The notes beneath the pieces are model-generated. The model had not been told where the DNA came from. It ran no database searches and was given only the letters and a program-made list of their open reading frames with translations. Shown one piece after another: positions 1 to 8,831 of a stretch of 50,503 nucleotides of DNA. The translations under genes were made by a program, and so were the position numbers. Each line of letters starts with the position of its first letter. Positions within the stretch are counted from its first letter, which is position 1. The stretch comes from Streptomyces sp. MZ04 (GTDB taxonomy: Bacteria > Actinomycetota > Actinomycetes > Streptomycetales > Streptomycetaceae), in assembly GCF_004684775.1 (NCBI RefSeq), contig NZ_SRIC01000028.1, positions 1 through 50,503 of the forward strand. The letters run 5' to 3'.

Positions 1-12
1 TATAAGAGACAC
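1..12. other. Nextera mosaic-end remnant at the contig start
   Basis: The first 12 bases read TATAAGAGACAC. This is the inner end of the Tn5/Nextera mosaic end (TATAAGAGACAG) with one mismatch. Together with the clear adapter at the other end of the window, it shows the contig was not adapter-trimmed and that these bases are not genomic. Confidence 0.75.
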
Positions 13-28
13 ACTCACCCTGCCCCGC

Positions 29-937
29 TCACTCCTCCTCGCCGACCGGCACCACGGCCACCGCACCCTCCGCGTGCAACAGCACCGCGTTGGTCACCGA
101 GCCGACAAGACGTCCGGCCAGCATCCGCCGGTGGTGCCGTCCCACCACCACGAGTTCCGCGTCCAGCGACGCCTCCACCAGGACCCCGGCCGCGTCACCC
201 GGCAGGACAAGGAGCTCGACGCTCACCTTCGGATGGCGCTCCTTGAAGGGCGCGAGCCGCACGTCCGCGCGTTCCGTGTGATCGGCAGCGGCCGCCGCGT
301 CCGCGCTCGCCGAGGTCACGAAGTCGCCGGTGGCGGTGTAGACGAGGGTGGGCGATGCGTAGGCGCAGATGACGCGGAGCGCGACGCCCCGCATCTGCGC
401 TTCGGCGAAGGCGAAGCCGATGACGCCGTCGTCCGGGGTCAGCGCGTCGAGGCCGAGCACCACGTACGTCTCTTCGTCCGCCGACGGCTCCGCACCGGGC
501 CGCACGACCACGACGGGGCACGCCGCCTCGCGCGCACACGCCAGACCGTTCGAGCCGAGCAGCAGGCTCCTGAACCCGCCACGCCCCCGCGACCCGAGCA
601 CAAGCATCTGCGCCCCGTCGCCGAGCCGTGGAATGTCCTTGCCCGGCGCGCCGTTCACGACCTCCAACGTCAGCGGAGGCAGGTCCGCCCGCCCTTCCAG
701 GAGCCCGCGCGTACGGTCGATGACCGGGTCGGCGTCGTGGCGGTGGTCGATGGTCGGCATGCGCGGCCCGTCGGCCAGCGGCATCGCGTACTGCCGTACA
801 TGCGCGATCCGCAGCGGCGCACGGCGCAGCCGCGCGGCGGTCAGCGCCCAGTCCAGGGCGTGATCGCTGCCGGCCGATCCGTCCACGGCGACGACAACGG
901 GCTGGACGGTGGCATCGCCGTTCACGGCGTCGCTCAT
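29..937 (-). CDS. Universal stress protein, tandem UspA domains
   Basis: A 302-residue cytoplasmic protein made of two UspA domains, about residues 10-145 and 160-300. Domain 1 keeps the ATP-binding glycine pattern (GSRGRGGFRSLLLGSNG). In domain 2 the equivalent stretch (GRHHRRMLAGRLVGSVT) has lost a glycine, so it may not bind nucleotide normally. Tandem Usp proteins of about 300 residues are common in actinobacteria and act in stress and dormancy responses; the exact role here is unknown. The ATG at 937 was chosen because a GAGGAAG ribosome-binding site precedes it by about five bases. An in-frame extension to 1033 is possible but low-complexity. Its stop lies 28 bases from the contig end, so downstream genes cannot be seen. 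Confidence 0.9.
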   Translation of the reverse strand: MSDAVNGDATVQPVVVAVDGSAGSDHALDWALTAARLRRAPLRIAHVRQYAMPLADGPRMPTIDHRHDADPVIDRTRGLLEGRADLPPLTLEVVNGAPGKDIPRLGDGAQMLVLGSRGRGGFRSLLLGSNGLACAREAACPVVVVRPGAEPSADEETYVVLGLDALTPDDGVIGFAFAEAQMRGVALRVICAYASPTLVYTATGDFVTSASADAAAAADHTERADVRLAPFKERHPKVSVELLVLPGDAAGVLVEASLDAELVVVGRHHRRMLAGRLVGSVTNAVLLHAEGAVAVVPVGEEE

Positions 938-1098
938 GGCTTCCTCGTCTCCGGCGCAAGGCCAAGGTCGACCGGCTCCGCTTCCAGGCCCGGCCCCGCG
1001 CGGCGGCGGGTCCGGGGCAGAGTCCAAAGTCACCAGGTCAGCACGGCCGGCGGCGCGGCCGGCCGCGACAGCCGGAGACGAGGGCGCACAACGCCCGT

Positions 1099-1134
1099 AC
1101 GGCCTACGTCAGATCGACGGCCTACGTCAGATCG
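1099..1134. repeat. 18-bp perfect tandem duplication over a stop codon
   Basis: ACGGCCTACGTCAGATCG occurs twice head to tail (1099-1116 and 1117-1134). The TAG stop of the DUF397 gene (1122-1124) lies in the second copy, so the first copy duplicates the end of the gene beyond its stop. Confidence 0.9.
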
Positions 1135-1364
1135 AACTCGCCCTCGCGCGCGCCGTGCACGAAGGCACCCCACTCCGCCGGGGTGAAGATCAGGGACGGG
1201 CTCTCGGGGCGGCCCGCGTTGCGCATCGCGATGAACCCTTCGACAAAGGCGATCTCCACGTCTCCCCGCCCCTCGCTGCTCGATCGCCAGTCCGCGGTGC
1301 TGAGGTCGAGCTCCGGCTTGTCCCAGCCTGCGAGCGGATGCTGCTGAATGGTGCCTTCGGCCAC
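1122..1364 (-). CDS. DUF397 domain protein
   Basis: An 80-residue protein of the DUF397 family. It is recognised by the pattern DLSTADWRSSSEG, then VEIAFVEGFIAMRN, and the closing FTPAEWGAFVHGAREGEFD. DUF397 proteins are small actinobacterial proteins usually paired with an XRE-type regulator and a membrane or secreted partner, and some belong to development-linked regulatory pairs. No XRE partner is visible next to it here. The GTG at 1364 was chosen because GGAGGAG stands nine bases upstream. The 3' end is duplicated (see 1099-1134). Confidence 0.85.
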   Translation of the reverse strand: MAEGTIQQHPLAGWDKPELDLSTADWRSSSEGRGDVEIAFVEGFIAMRNAGRPESPSLIFTPAEWGAFVHGAREGEFDLT

Positions 1365-1471
1365 GTCCGTGCTCCTCCCGATGCGTCGTCCGCCCGCCAG
1401 CCTAGCTTTCGCTTCCGGTGCCGGACAGGCCGCGGAAGGAGGACGAACGCCTGCCCGGCACGACGGAGCGG

Positions 1472-2634
<1,163 letters not shown>

Positions 2635-2638
<4 letters not shown>

Positions 2639-3702
2639 CGGGCGTCTCCTTCGAGGACGGCGACCAGGTTCTGCTGCAGGCAGGGGCCGGACGTGGCGTG
2701 GGCGAGCGCGCGGTCCGAGGCGCCCCGGTGGATGCGGGCGGCCGCCTCGCCGAGCCGGATCAGGCCTGCGGCCATCACGGGGTTGGCGGCGAGCGCGCCG
2801 CCGGACGGGTTGACCGCGACGTCGTCGCCGAGCTTCAGCGCCTTGCGCAGGACGACTTCCTGCGAGGTGAACGGTGCGTGCAACTCGGCGGTGTCGACGG
2901 GCCGTTCAAAGGCCCCGGCCCGCTCGGCGGCGAGTCGGCTGGACGGTGAGTCGGTGAGGTCGCGCACGCCGAGGCTGTGCGCCTCGATGCGGTGATCGAT
3001 CCCCCGGATCCACGCGGGCCGCTCGCACAGCTCGCGGGCCCGGTCCCCCGCGGCGAGGATCACGGCGGCGGCGCCGTCGCCGACGGGCGGGCAGTCGCCG
3101 GTGCGGAGGGGACGTACGACGTACTCGCCCTGCGGCACCGAACCCCTCACCTGCGCATGGGAGTTGGCGGACGCGTCCCGGCGGCTGCGCGACGCCACCC
3201 CGGTGAGCGCGGGTTCGTCGGCGTCCCCCGCGTCGATCAGGGCCTGTGCCTGAAGGGCGGCGAGCGCGACCGAGTCGGGCCACAGCGGGGCCACGTAGTA
3301 GGGGTCGAGCTGCCGGGTCAGTACGTCGCGCACCGAGCCCGGTGACGACTTGCCGTACGCGTACACGAGCGCGGTGTCGGCCTCGCCGGTGAGCAGCTTC
3401 GTCCACGCCTCGTACAGCGCCCACGCCCCGTCCATCTCGACGTGCGACTCGGAGATGGGCGGCCAGGCACCCACCCCGTCGAGCGCCATCGTGAAGGAGA
3501 AGGCGCGGCCCGCGAGATAGTCGGACGAGCCCGAGCAGGTGAAGCCGATGTCGCTGGTCTTCAGGCCGGTGGCGTCGAGGACCTGGTGCAGGACCGGCAT
3601 GAGCATCTCCACCTCGGAGAGCTCGTCGGTGGAGCGCCGGTGGTCGGTCTGCCCGAAGGCGACGATGGCGATGTCGCGGCCGGGCCGCATGACGGACGGC
3701 AT
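2635..3702 (-). CDS. Second thiolase-fold protein, catalytic Cys absent
   Basis: A 355-residue thiolase-fold protein (N-terminal IAIVAFGQTDHRRSTDEL; C-terminal NPSGGALAANPVMAAG). The region that carries the nucleophilic Cys in thiolases reads SHVEMDGAWALYEAW, with no Cys. The C-terminal His is also replaced (NPVMAAG). It may be a non-catalytic partner or an aldolase subunit for the neighbouring Ltp-like protein. Paired thiolase-like genes with a DUF35 gene are typical of actinobacterial steroid or aromatic acyl-CoA degradation. Its ATG directly follows the stop of the DUF35 gene (TAGATG), and its own stop overlaps the next start, so three genes are tightly coupled. Confidence 0.82.
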
Positions 3703-4674
3703 CTACACCAGCTCCTTGTACGTGTCGTAATCGGCGTCCGGTTCCCCGGTGGGCCGGTAGTGATCGGGGAAGCGGCCGCCGTCGCTCCACACGGGTTCGA
3801 CGCGCAGCCCCATCCGCACCTGGTCGTACGGGATCCCCGCGATGCGCGCGTGCAGGGCGAGATCGGCGCCGTCGAGCGCGATGTGCGCGTAGACGTAGGG
3901 CACTTCGATGGCGTCGTTCATTGCGTTCTTTGCCTTGATGTTGACGATGCAGTACGTGGTGACGGTGCCGCGCGGCCCGACCTCGACCGCTTCCGTCGTG
4001 GCCACGCCGCAGGTGGGGCAGGCGCCTCGGGGCGGGACGTAGACCTTGTGGCAGGAGGGGCAGCGTTCGCCGACGACCTTCCGGTCGGCGAGGGCGCCCA
4101 GGTAGTCGCTCTGGGCGCGGCCGGGCGAGTAGGTGTAGTCGAGGCGTGCGGGCGCGACGATCCCGGTCACGGGGTCGCTGAACTCGCCGCCGTGCGGGGC
4201 ACTTTCGACGCCGCCCGACTCCCCTTCGTACGCCTCGAAGCAGGCGATGTCGGTGATGGCGCCGTTCCGTTCGGCGGCCCAGCGGATCCGGACGCGCATG
4301 CCGGTCGTCACGGCGTCCGGTCCTGGCGCGTCCAGGGCGTGCAGGAGCGCGGTGTCGGCGCCGTCGAGCTTCACCAGGACCCAGGCGAAGGGCGTTTCGA
4401 GGGGCTGACCGCGGCGGGGTTCGTGGTTCCAGGCCCAGGTGGTGACGGTGCCGGTGGGGGCGACCTCCACCAGCTCGCGTATCTCCTCGGCGGTGACGGG
4501 GTCGTACTCGACGGGCGGCACGAGCGTGCGCCCGTCGCCGGCCTTCACTCCGAGTACGGTCCGCTCACGCAGCCCGGTGAGGAAGGCGCTCTGCACGGGT
4601 CCGAGGGACCGCGTGAACGGGAACTCGACGACCAGAGGCGCACGCAGCACTTCCGGCGAGGGAACGGTTGCCAT
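3703..4674 (-). CDS. DUF35 OB-fold/Zn-ribbon acyl-CoA-associated protein, duplicated module
   Basis: A 323-residue protein with two DUF35-like OB-fold modules, about residues 1-150 and 185-323. Only the second module keeps the zinc ribbon (C205, C208, C219, C222 in CPSCHKVYVPPRGACPTC). DUF35 proteins bind acyl-CoA and partner thiolase-fold enzymes; in steroid side-chain degradation they form the aldolase complex with Ltp2-type proteins. Its position directly upstream of two Cys-less thiolase-like genes supports such a complex here. The ATG at 4674 was chosen for its GGAG eight bases upstream. An upstream in-frame extension would run into the repeat at 4706-4744 and is rejected. Confidence 0.85.
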   Translation of the reverse strand: MATVPSPEVLRAPLVVEFPFTRSLGPVQSAFLTGLRERTVLGVKAGDGRTLVPPVEYDPVTAEEIRELVEVAPTGTVTTWAWNHEPRRGQPLETPFAWVLVKLDGADTALLHALDAPGPDAVTTGMRVRIRWAAERNGAITDIACFEAYEGESGGVESAPHGGEFSDPVTGIVAPARLDYTYSPGRAQSDYLGALADRKVVGERCPSCHKVYVPPRGACPTCGVATTEAVEVGPRGTVTTYCIVNIKAKNAMNDAIEVPYVYAHIALDGADLALHARIAGIPYDQVRMGLRVEPVWSDGGRFPDHYRPTGEPDADYDTYKELV

Positions 4675-4705
4675 CAGCAGAACTCCGTTTCTCGGCGATG
4701 GGGGA

Positions 4706-4744
4706 GCGCCCCGAAGGGGCGCGGGGAACTGCGCGCCCAGCCAC
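4706..4744. repeat. Streptomyces intergenic hairpin repeat, short form
   Basis: Begins with the perfect hairpin GCGCCCC-GAA-GGGGCGC (4706-4722) and ends with GCGCGCCCAGCCAC. The same terminal pieces bound the longer repeats at 19964-20026 (reverse orientation) and 26452-26550. It sits between the enoyl-CoA hydratase and DUF35 genes, where it could act as an attenuator or processing site. Confidence 0.75.
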
Positions 4745-4769
4745 GGCGGACCCGCAGACAAAGAGCGAC

Positions 4770-5570
4770 CTAAGCGCGCCGAAACACCGGGTCCCGCTTC
4801 TCCGCAAACGCTCGGGAGCCCTCCTTCGCATCGGCGGTGTCAAAGATCGGCCACCCCCGCTTCAACTCCGCGGCAAGGCCGTCCGCCTCGGACATCTCAG
4901 CGGTCTCGTACACCGAAGCCTTGACCGCCTCCACGGCGAGTGGCCCGCACGCGTTGATCTGCTCGGCGATGGCGAGGGCCTTCTCCAGCGCGGTCCCGTC
5001 CGGGACGACCTGGCCGACGAGACCGATCGACGCGGCCTCGGCCGCAGAGTAGGCGCGCCCGGTGAGCAGCATCTCCAGCGCATGCGTACGCGGAATCTGG
5101 CGTGGAAGCCGAACCGTCGAGCCCCCGATCGGGAAGAGCCCGCGCTTGACCTCGAAGAGCCCGAACGTGGCGGACTCGCCCGCCACGCGGATGTCGGTGC
5201 CCTGGAGGATCTCCGTGCCGCCGGCGACGCAGTGGCCCTCGACAGCGGCGATGACGGGTTTGCGCGGGCGGTAGTGGCGCAGCATCGCCTTCCAGTGCAG
5301 ATCGGGGTCGGCCTCAAGGCGGCCCCGGTACTGCTCGCCGTCCATGCCCTTGCCCGCGAGGGCCTTGAGGTCCATTCCGGCGCAGAACACGCCACCCGCG
5401 CCGGTGAGCACGATCGAGCGGATCGTGTCGTCCTCGTCGGCGGCCACCCACCCGTCGTAGAGGCCCACCAGCATCGGCAGCGAGAGCGCGTTCTTCGCCT
5501 CGGGCCGGTTGAGCGTGAGTACCAGTGTGGCGCCTTCGCGCTGCACAGCGAGATGTTCCGTCCCACCCAT
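4770..5570 (-). CDS. Enoyl-CoA hydratase/isomerase (crotonase), EchA19-like
   Basis: A 266-residue crotonase. The oxyanion-hole segment GVFCAGMDLKAL and the second segment EGHCVAGGTEIL are intact. Both catalytic glutamates are present (GGTEIL and FGLFEVKRGLFP), so hydratase activity is expected. It would hydrate an alpha,beta-unsaturated acyl-CoA in beta-oxidation. The GAGG(V)FCAGMDLK signature resembles the steroid-side-chain enzyme EchA19. It is the first gene of the leftward operon with the DUF35 and two thiolase-like genes, and is divergent from the acyl-CoA synthetase gene. An AGGGAG precedes the ATG. A KstR-type box lies about 45 bases upstream of the start. Confidence 0.9.
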   Translation of the reverse strand: MGGTEHLAVQREGATLVLTLNRPEAKNALSLPMLVGLYDGWVAADEDDTIRSIVLTGAGGVFCAGMDLKALAGKGMDGEQYRGRLEADPDLHWKAMLRHYRPRKPVIAAVEGHCVAGGTEILQGTDIRVAGESATFGLFEVKRGLFPIGGSTVRLPRQIPRTHALEMLLTGRAYSAAEAASIGLVGQVVPDGTALEKALAIAEQINACGPLAVEAVKASVYETAEMSEADGLAAELKRGWPIFDTADAKEGSRAFAEKRDPVFRRA

Positions 5571-5614
5571 AGCCGTGCTCCCTCTCGTGACAACCGGCCT
5601 GTCGGCTTCGGACC

Positions 5615-5628
5615 TGGAACAGGTTGCA
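5615..5628. promoter_or_regulatory. KstR-type operator
   Basis: TGGAACAGGTTGCA fits the actinobacterial KstR consensus TnnAACnnGTTnnA at every fixed position. It lies between the divergent enoyl-CoA hydratase and acyl-CoA synthetase genes, where a steroid-catabolism repressor would control both. A second match is at 43359-43372. Confidence 0.55.
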
Positions 5629-5655
5629 GTAGGCGGGGAGCCAGTTCAATAGTTT

Positions 5656-5672
5656 TCTGACAGTCAGTCAGA
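5656..5672. promoter_or_regulatory. Palindromic operator TCTGAC-N5-GTCAGA, copy 1
   Basis: A perfect 6-bp inverted repeat with a 5-bp spacer (TCTGACAGTCAGTCAGA). It recurs with one change in the promoter region at 22751-22767, with shared flanks (TTTTCTGA...GTCAGATT). Its size and symmetry are those of a TetR-family site; the regulator is not in the window. Confidence 0.6.
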
Positions 5673-5764
5673 TTTCTTGTACGAGGACCCTTCCCAGTTG
5701 TGGGCGCCTCTGCTCTGATGACCGCCACGAGCCAGAAGAGATGGCGCCGGGGTCAGGAGGAGCG

Positions 5765-7390
5765 GTGGAGTACAACCTTGCCGACCTGTTCGAGTCGGTC
5801 GTCGACGTGATCCCCGACCGCGAGGCGCTCGTGTACATCGATCACCCCGGCACGGGGGCGGAACGCAGGCTGACGTACGCCGAGCTCGACGCCGCCGCCA
5901 ACCGCCTCGCCCACCATCTGATCGACAGCGGCATCAAGCCGGGCGAACATCTGGGGCTCCATCTCTACAACGGCGTCGAGTACCTGCAGACGGTGCTCGC
6001 CTGCCTCAAGGCACGGGTCGTACCGGTGAACGTCAACTACCGTTATGTGGAAGAGGAGTTGGTCTACCTCTACCGCGACGCGGATCTCGCGGCGCTCGTC
6101 TTCGACGGGGAGTTCACCGCGCGGGTCGCGGCCGCACTGCCGAGGACGGAGAAGCTGCGGCATCTGGTGCGGGTGGGGACCCCGCCCGCCGGGGCTCCCT
6201 CGCTCGACGCGGTGTCGTACGCGGATGCGGAGGCGGCCGGGTCACCGGAGCGGGGCTTTACGGGTGACCGGTCGCCCGACGACCTGTTCATCATCTACAC
6301 CGGCGGCACGACCGGCATGCCCAAGGGGGTGATGTGGCGCCAGGAGGATCTGTTCTTCTCGGGACTCGGCGGCGGCGCCCCCACCGGTGAGCCGGTCGAG
6401 CGCCCGGAGGAGATCGCCGAGCGGGTCGCCGCGGGCGGCGACGGGATCACCTTCTTCCCCACTCCCCCGCTGATGCACGGCACGTCCACCCTGACGGCGT
6501 TCATCTGCTTCAACTTCGGCCAACGCCTCGTCATCCACCGCAAGTTCGCGCCCGAGGAGGTCCTGCGCACGATCGAGCGGGAGAAGGTCACCAGCATGTC
6601 GCTGGTGGGCGACGCGATGCTGCGGCCGCTGATAGACGCGCTGAACGGGCCCTGCAAGGGTACGGACCTCTCGGCCATGTTCAGCGTGTCCTCGTCCGGC
6701 GCGATCATGTCGGAGACGGTGCGGGCGCAGTTCGCCGCGCTCGCCCCGAACGTGATGCTCCTGAACAACTTCGGCTCCTCCGAGTCCGGCTTCAACGGCA
6801 CGGCGACGGACGACTCGGGCCCCGACAAGGGGTTCAGGCTGCGGGTCAACGCCCGTACGCAGGTGGTGGATCCAGGGACGTACGACCCGGTGCCGGTCGG
6901 CGAACCGGGACGCATCGCCCAGCGCGGACACGTACCGCTCGGCTACTACAACGACCCCAAGAAGACCGCCGAGACCTTCTTCCAGCGGGGCGACGAGCGG
7001 TGGGTGCTGCTCGGCGACATGGCGACGGTGGACGGCGAGGGCATCGTCACGGTGCTCGGCCGGGGCTCGCAGTGCATCAACACCGGTGGCGAGAAGGTGT
7101 ATCCGGAGGAGGTCGAACAGGCGCTGAAGTCCCATCCGGACGTGTACGACGCGCTGGTCGCCGGGGTGCCCGACGAGCGCTGGGGCAACCGTGTCGCCGC
7201 GGTCGTCCAACTCCGTGACGGCGCGCCCGCGTTGGACCTGGCCACCATCCAGACCCACTGCCGCACCCGCCTCGCCGGATACAAGATCCCCCGAGCCGTG
7301 GTCTTCACCGACCACATCCAGCGCTCCCCCAGCGGCAAGGCGGACTATCGCTGGGCGAAGGCGGTGGCGGCGGGAGGCCGAGTCACATGA
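5765..7390 (+). CDS. Acyl-CoA synthetase, FadD19-like
   Basis: A 541-residue member of the ANL superfamily. It activates a carboxylic acid to acyl-AMP and then acyl-CoA. The phosphate-binding motif reads TGGTTGMPKGVMWRQED; the MWRQED extension is characteristic of FadD17/FadD19-type synthetases of sterol side-chain degradation. NNFGSSESG, LLGDMATVD and the C-terminal SPSGKADYRW (catalytic Lys) are all present. GTG at 5765 is preferred over ATG at 5741, because AGGAGG lies just upstream of the GTG while the ATG has no convincing site. It is divergent from the enoyl-CoA hydratase operon and shares its operators. The stop codon lies inside a 22-bp tandem array. Confidence 0.88.
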   Translation: MEYNLADLFESVVDVIPDREALVYIDHPGTGAERRLTYAELDAAANRLAHHLIDSGIKPGEHLGLHLYNGVEYLQTVLACLKARVVPVNVNYRYVEEELVYLYRDADLAALVFDGEFTARVAAALPRTEKLRHLVRVGTPPAGAPSLDAVSYADAEAAGSPERGFTGDRSPDDLFIIYTGGTTGMPKGVMWRQEDLFFSGLGGGAPTGEPVERPEEIAERVAAGGDGITFFPTPPLMHGTSTLTAFICFNFGQRLVIHRKFAPEEVLRTIEREKVTSMSLVGDAMLRPLIDALNGPCKGTDLSAMFSVSSSGAIMSETVRAQFAALAPNVMLLNNFGSSESGFNGTATDDSGPDKGFRLRVNARTQVVDPGTYDPVPVGEPGRIAQRGHVPLGYYNDPKKTAETFFQRGDERWVLLGDMATVDGEGIVTVLGRGSQCINTGGEKVYPEEVEQALKSHPDVYDALVAGVPDERWGNRVAAVVQLRDGAPALDLATIQTHCRTRLAGYKIPRAVVFTDHIQRSPSGKADYRWAKAVAAGGRVT

Positions 7391-7452
7391 GGCGCGAGGC
7401 CGAGTCACATGAGGCGCGAGGCCGAGTCACATGAGGCGCGAGGCCGAGTCAC
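7374..7452. repeat. 22-bp tandem array across the acyl-CoA synthetase stop
   Basis: The unit GAGGCCGAGTCACATGAGGC plus GC occurs three times in full (7374-7395, 7396-7417, 7418-7439), followed by a 13-bp partial copy. The TGA stop of the upstream gene (7388-7390) is in the first copy, so the gene end has been multiplied downstream. Confidence 0.95.
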
Positions 7453-7480
7453 ACGATCGGCCGACCAGTAGCCTTCGGCC

Positions 7481-8071
7481 ATGCCCGATCCCTCCCCCTT
7501 CGCCGTCCCCACCCGCTTCGACGGCGCCCGTGACCGTGTCGCGGTCATCGTTCCCGGTGTCGGCTACTCGCCCGCCAGGCCGCTGCTGCACTTCGCCCGT
7601 GGCGTGCTGCTCCAGCACGGCTGGACGGTTCAGGAGCTGTGGTGGCAGATCCCCGACGCCTTCGGGCAGTTCACCGTGGACGAGCGGATCGCGTGGGTGG
7701 AGCGGCAAGTAGCCGAGGCCGTCGACTCCGAGGAAGGGGCCTGTCGCCTCGTCGTCGGCAAGTCCCTCGGGTCGCTCGCCTGCGGCGTAGCGGCGGACCG
7801 GAACCTCGCGGCCGCCTGGCTCACCCCTCTTCTGACGTACGACCAGGTGGCCCGCTCGCTCCGACGGGCCAAGGCGCCGACGCTCCTCGTCGGCGGGAGC
7901 ACCGACGCGCTGTGGGACACCAAGGTCGCCGAGTCGCTGCATCACGACGTCCTGGAGATCCCGTCAGCTGATCACGCCCTGGAGCTCGCGGAGGACACCG
8001 TGGGATCCGTCGACGTACTGCGGCAGGTCGTCGCACGGTTGCACCGCTTCATCGGCTCACTCGACCACTGA
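7481..8071 (+). CDS. Small alpha/beta hydrolase
   Basis: A 196-residue cytoplasmic alpha/beta-hydrolase-fold protein. The likely catalytic triad is Ser95 in the nucleophile elbow GKSLGS, Asp142 in GGSTDALWD and His165 in SADHALE. The protein is short for the family, with little or no lid domain, resembling KANL3/Tex30-like or dienelactone-hydrolase-like small hydrolases. The substrate is unknown. No strong ribosome-binding site precedes the ATG. It follows the 22-bp array and could be co-transcribed with the acyl-CoA synthetase gene. Confidence 0.8.
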   Translation: MPDPSPFAVPTRFDGARDRVAVIVPGVGYSPARPLLHFARGVLLQHGWTVQELWWQIPDAFGQFTVDERIAWVERQVAEAVDSEEGACRLVVGKSLGSLACGVAADRNLAAAWLTPLLTYDQVARSLRRAKAPTLLVGGSTDALWDTKVAESLHHDVLEIPSADHALELAEDTVGSVDVLRQVVARLHRFIGSLDH

Positions 8072-8094
8072 GCGCTCTGGCTCTTGGCCAGGCC

Positions 8095-8433
8095 CTAGGC
8101 CAGCGCCACCCCCAGCAGCAGCGCGAACAGGACGGGAAGCAACACGCACCCGAGCGCGAGCGAAGCCGCCACCATGCGGAGCGTCCGCATGGACCGACGG
8201 TGGGGCAGGACCCAGGCGACAGCGAACAGGGCCAGAGCCCAATAGATCACAGCTCCGTATTGGTCCATGCCGTCGTGGGCCCGGACGACGCCGTACTCCA
8301 TCGCGAGGAGCGGCAGACCGAGCGAGGAGGCCACAAGAGGCGCTCTCCACCAGGTCTTGTGGAAGGTGGGGGGCTGCGTCACATGGTTCTGCGTCACATG
8401 GTTCTGAGTCACATGGCTCTCCGTCGTCGTCAT
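8095..8433 (-). CDS. Small membrane protein with N-terminal pentapeptide repeats
   Basis: A 112-residue protein of unknown function. After a polar N-terminus with an (S/N)HVTQ pentapeptide repeated three times (encoded by a 15-bp tandem repeat), it has three hydrophobic segments: about residues 30-48, 59-76 and 84-112. This predicts an integral membrane protein with three spans. No family was recognised. It converges with the alpha/beta hydrolase gene. The reading frame is supported by the hydrophobic pattern and good third-position GC; the ribosome-binding site is weak. Confidence 0.6.
   Translation of the reverse strand: MTTTESHVTQNHVTQNHVTQPPTFHKTWWRAPLVASSLGLPLLAMEYGVVRAHDGMDQYGAVIYWALALFAVAWVLPHRRSMRTLRMVAASLALGCVLLPVLFALLLGVALA
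8376..8420. repeat. 15-bp in-frame tandem repeat (3 copies)
   Basis: GCGTCACATGGTTCT at 8376-8390 and 8391-8405, then GAGTCACATGGCTCT at 8406-8420. It encodes the HVTQ(N/S) repeats at the N-terminus of the small membrane protein. It shares GTCACATG with the 22-bp array at 7374. Confidence 0.9.
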
Positions 8434-8831
8434 GAACCCACCCCATCAACATCGGCCGCCCGAGGCATCGGTAGTCCTACTCATCTGGCCCTGGTGACCA
8501 GGTAACCCTGGTGACCATATGACCCTGGTGACCAACCATCCGCCGGCGGGCCGGCGCGTGGACGTGCGGAGAGAACGCTGCGCTTCAAGGGGCGACTTGA
8601 GCGCCCTCGGCAGGAGCCGACGCGGACTCCGATTGGGGCGTGCGCACGTCAAGCGCCCCTGGACACGCCTTTGCAACCTCGGCGAAGCGGACCAAGATTT
8701 TCAGGGCAGGCCGGCACCGGCAGCCGCCCTTGCAGCTCATCCACCGACCCCGCCCATTTCCTTGCTCGTTGAGCCCGCTGGATTCGTATCGGCCGTGTAT
8801 GCCCCGGTCCCAGGCGATAAGGAAGTGCCCG
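8434..8831. other. Intergenic region with a 17-bp tandem repeat
   Basis: About 400 bp before the terpenoid cluster. CCCTGGTGACCA occurs at 8489, 8506 and 8523, a 17-bp period, and the first copy lies in the palindrome CTGGTGACCAG. The rest (8535-8831) has no supported gene; overlapping open frames lack family features. It presumably contains the cluster promoter, but no clear -35/-10 pair was identified. Confidence 0.7.

Noticed and set aside
5741..5764. ATG start at 5741 for the FadD19-like gene
   Set aside because: It has no ribosome-binding site and would place the AGGAGG at 5755-5760 inside the gene; GTG 5765 is better.
7374..7452. Possible CRISPR array
   Set aside because: The units are contiguous without spacers and no cas genes are present; it is a tandem duplication. 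The same applies to 14205-14287 and 24733-24800.
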